64,000 bases of DNA from the NCBI GenBank assembly GCA_963575745.1, contig CAUYUJ010014173.1, positions 139,501-203,500 on the forward strand, in the 5' to 3' direction. The DNA comes from Prorocentrum cordatum. Lineage: Eukaryota > Sar > Dinophyceae > Prorocentrales > Prorocentraceae. Positions 61,921 to 64,000 of the stretch are shown here, piece by piece. The notes under the pieces were generated by a model that saw nothing but the letters and a program-made list of their open reading frames with translations, was not told the DNA's origin and did not search any database. A program made the translations under genes and the position numbers. The stretch's first letter is position 1. The number at the start of each line of letters is the position of its first letter.

Positions 61921-62655
61921 ATTCTCTCCAAGGGGCCTACGTGAAACTATGGAAACAGCACAAAGCAAGGGGTAGCAGGGCGGCCCCAGCCACTCCTGAA
62001 GGGAGGCTTGAGCGGCACCGCTCAACGCAACACTTGAGGCCGCACTCGCTTACCACGTGCGTGAGGTGTGCTGCGCGCGGCCACAGCAGGCGCAGGAAGG
62101 GAGGCGGAGGATTGGAGGCGCAACCTCAGATACGGACTGTGCCGCCTCTAACTAACGTAGCTCGAAGCAGCCGTCGCGTAATCGCGGCAACTCGCCGCTC
62201 ACTGTCCGCATCCCTGGCTTTAGTTTCATGACTGACTCTCGCTCTCTCCGATGCCCCTTTTGCCAATGCATGAAGAAAACATTGCCACACAATATGTATG
62301 TATGAATATACGTGTTTTGGGTCGCTGCGTCCGCCGTCACATGATGTGTCGGCACCTGCAGGACGACGAACTCGGACTGATCCCGCTCTTGAAAATGATT
62401 GCGGGCTTCACCCCAGAGGCCGCCCATCTCTCCAGGCAATGGGAACATGCAATAAAAAGCCAACGGCAGGGGAGGGAACAGGGGGACGGAGGGATGACGA
62501 GACCCTTAGGTTTCCTCCAGGCGTACTTATGTTTACGGTAGGTGCTTTCAGGTGTCCTTATTGTTCCAGCCTGTTTAATATAGGCGTTCTTCTTGCTCGT
62601 GAAATCCTGTGGCAACTCATGGGAGCCTCCAGTACAAGTTTGCTGGCTCTTGCGA

Positions 62656-62812
62656 ATCGGCGCTAAGCGACGCTCGTCAACGCTCATCGACGCTAAATCG
62701 ACGCGAGTCGACGCTTGTCGACGCTACATCGGCGCTAAATCGACGCTAATCGACGCTTGTCGACGCTACATCGGCGCTATTTCATCGATAGCCAGACGCT
62801 AATCGACGCCAG
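62656..62812 (+). repeat. ~11-bp satellite TCGACGCTAAA
   Basis: About 13 units of TCG(A/G)CGCT with a 2-4-base variable tail (AAA, TG, ACA). A longer period, TCGACGCTTGTCGACGCTAC plus ATCGGCGCTA, is repeated twice. Confidence 0.9.
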
Positions 62813-62819
62813 CGTACTG

Positions 62820-64000
62820 TAAAGACTGAAGTACGACGACATACAAGGCTCTCAGGATTTGTAACCGAGGGTCAAGTCTTCTTGGCGATATGTCAATGTG
62901 TTCTGGGATGGACTCATTCGCTTGGTATTGCCGATGGCTGCATTGTCGCCCCACGCGTAAGCTATAAAACGCAGGTGTCGCGGGTCGGTGTTGAGAATCT
63001 GTCTCGACAGAAATCGCCCCGTGGAATTATTTGGTCTAGGGCCGGGCTTTATGGTATCGCGGGAGGGGCGGGAGCGGGGCGTGTCTCGTTCGCCCTCTGC
63101 GGTAGCGTACCATTGAGTCGCATGGCGCAGCATTGGGCATTGGAGGGCAGCGCATAGCTTACACAAGCGACGGCAGCATCGCGACACCTTGCCAAGGACG
63201 GCATAGCACAGCACTGATTTGCACAGTATTGCGTGCCACAACATACCGCGGCATAACACGCAATAGCATTCCGTACCACAACAACATCAGACCGTATCGT
63301 CTATATATATATATATATAGAGATGTATGTGCGCTCAGGCAAAATACAGCACAACGTAGCCACGCAAATCATAACATCACCTAGCAAGGCATGTCGTGCA
63401 GCATCGAATGTCTTGCGTATCATAGCTTCGCGTGGCATCGAGGACCCAACCCAATTGCGTATCAAGGCAATGGGCTTGATTTCACCGCACAGCCAACCAT
63501 GAAGACATGACACAATCACAACATGGTGCTGCAAGACCAGTCATACCGGAACGCTCGTTTCTCATGTGGTCGGTCAGATTCTGGCCACGGGTAGAACACG
63601 AGAGGTGAAGATGAATGAAGCTTGCAATGTGCTGCCCGCGGATAAGAAATGAGCACTCGGTACGCAATGTGGCATTATTACTCAGAGCGTTGCGTACCAC
63701 AAACGCTAAATGGCCGTGCATTGTATATCACGTCCACGTGTCAGACACGGCTTAATCACCGACAAGCGCAATGTAGCAAGCCATGCCCCCTCTCCGTACT
63801 CGTCGTCCTCCCTCCTCCCGCCTCCTCTCTCCCTCCGCGTTCCTTTCAGATGCGTCCAAGTCACAAGAGAAGCCGAGTGTAGATTGCAAACATGGGCTGG
63901 TGGCTTCAAACGCAGTGAGGCATCACTGCATCCAAGGGCATGCGAGGTTATGAACTGCGACCTGTACTTCAAGCGGTTTTCCTTGGACTCGACCCAACAG
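62820..64000. other. Lower-GC end of the window without supported gene
   Basis: Only short frames. 63160-63460 is enriched in GCATAGCA, GCACAACG and GCATCG-like words, a weak degenerate repeat. A short TA run is at 63301-63320. The last ~100 bp have no recognised feature. Confidence 0.5.

Overview
The window is a GC-rich, repeat-saturated stretch of a eukaryotic nuclear genome. Long TCC/GGA, GAT, GAC and CTGT arrays, many short inverted-repeat (fold-back) elements and decayed retroelement reading frames suggest a large protist genome. The retroelement proteins (endonuclease, LINE-type reverse transcriptase, C2H2 zinc-finger tails) resemble what I know from dinoflagellates, so a dinoflagellate is my best inference. 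The species cannot be read from the sequence. I found no rRNA, tRNA, CRISPR array, bacterial operon or spliced-leader gene, and no intact gene for a recognisable cellular function.

Layout. 0.2-6 kb: fold-back elements of two families (A and B) between TCC/GGA arrays, plus a decayed zinc-finger reading frame on the minus strand near 5.5-5.9 kb. 7.1-9.1 kb: a 2-kb GAT/GCT array with a ~0.6-kb higher-order repeat. 9.4-12.5 kb: more fold-back elements, including a 0.7-kb giant inverted repeat with GGA/TCC arms (10.24-10.95 kb). 12.5-20.7 kb: four clusters (at least 15 copies) of a ~190-230-bp tandem unit carrying two conserved hairpins. The junctions between units hold CTGT, CA, TA and GAC arrays, and one array contains a 100-N assembly gap. 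20.7-33.4 kb: a mosaic of TIR elements and dispersed repeat pairs with no convincing gene. 33.4-36.4 kb: a TCC array, an unrecognised 170-codon coding stretch with very high GC3, and a frame-broken disordered reading frame.

38.2-46.6 kb: a plus-strand retroelement graveyard. It holds an ORF1-like protein (zinc ribbon, coiled coil), an endonuclease fragment, reverse-transcriptase motifs spread over several frames with damaged catalytic positions, a Cys-rich tail and a second retroelement-type domain. 47.2-48.7 kb: three successive satellites (76-bp units, GAT with a GGTGTCCC punctuation, and a 12-bp ATCGAT unit). 51.0-53.7 kb: minisatellites, then a minus-strand C2H2 zinc-finger/helical retroelement-type protein interrupted by one frameshift and one stop. 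53.9-56.4 kb: nonamer, TACTC and 108-bp codon-phased repeats. 56.7-57.7 kb: a broken, unrecognised minus-strand reading frame. 58-64 kb: GAC and TCC arrays, more TIR elements and low-information sequence.

All coding signal that I can place in a family is mobile-element related. The dominant organisation is non-autonomous: at least five inverted-repeat families (A-E) plus single fold-backs and several dispersed repeat families share the window, often abutting or interrupted by microsatellites. Statements about families rest on remembered motif patterns, not on a database search.
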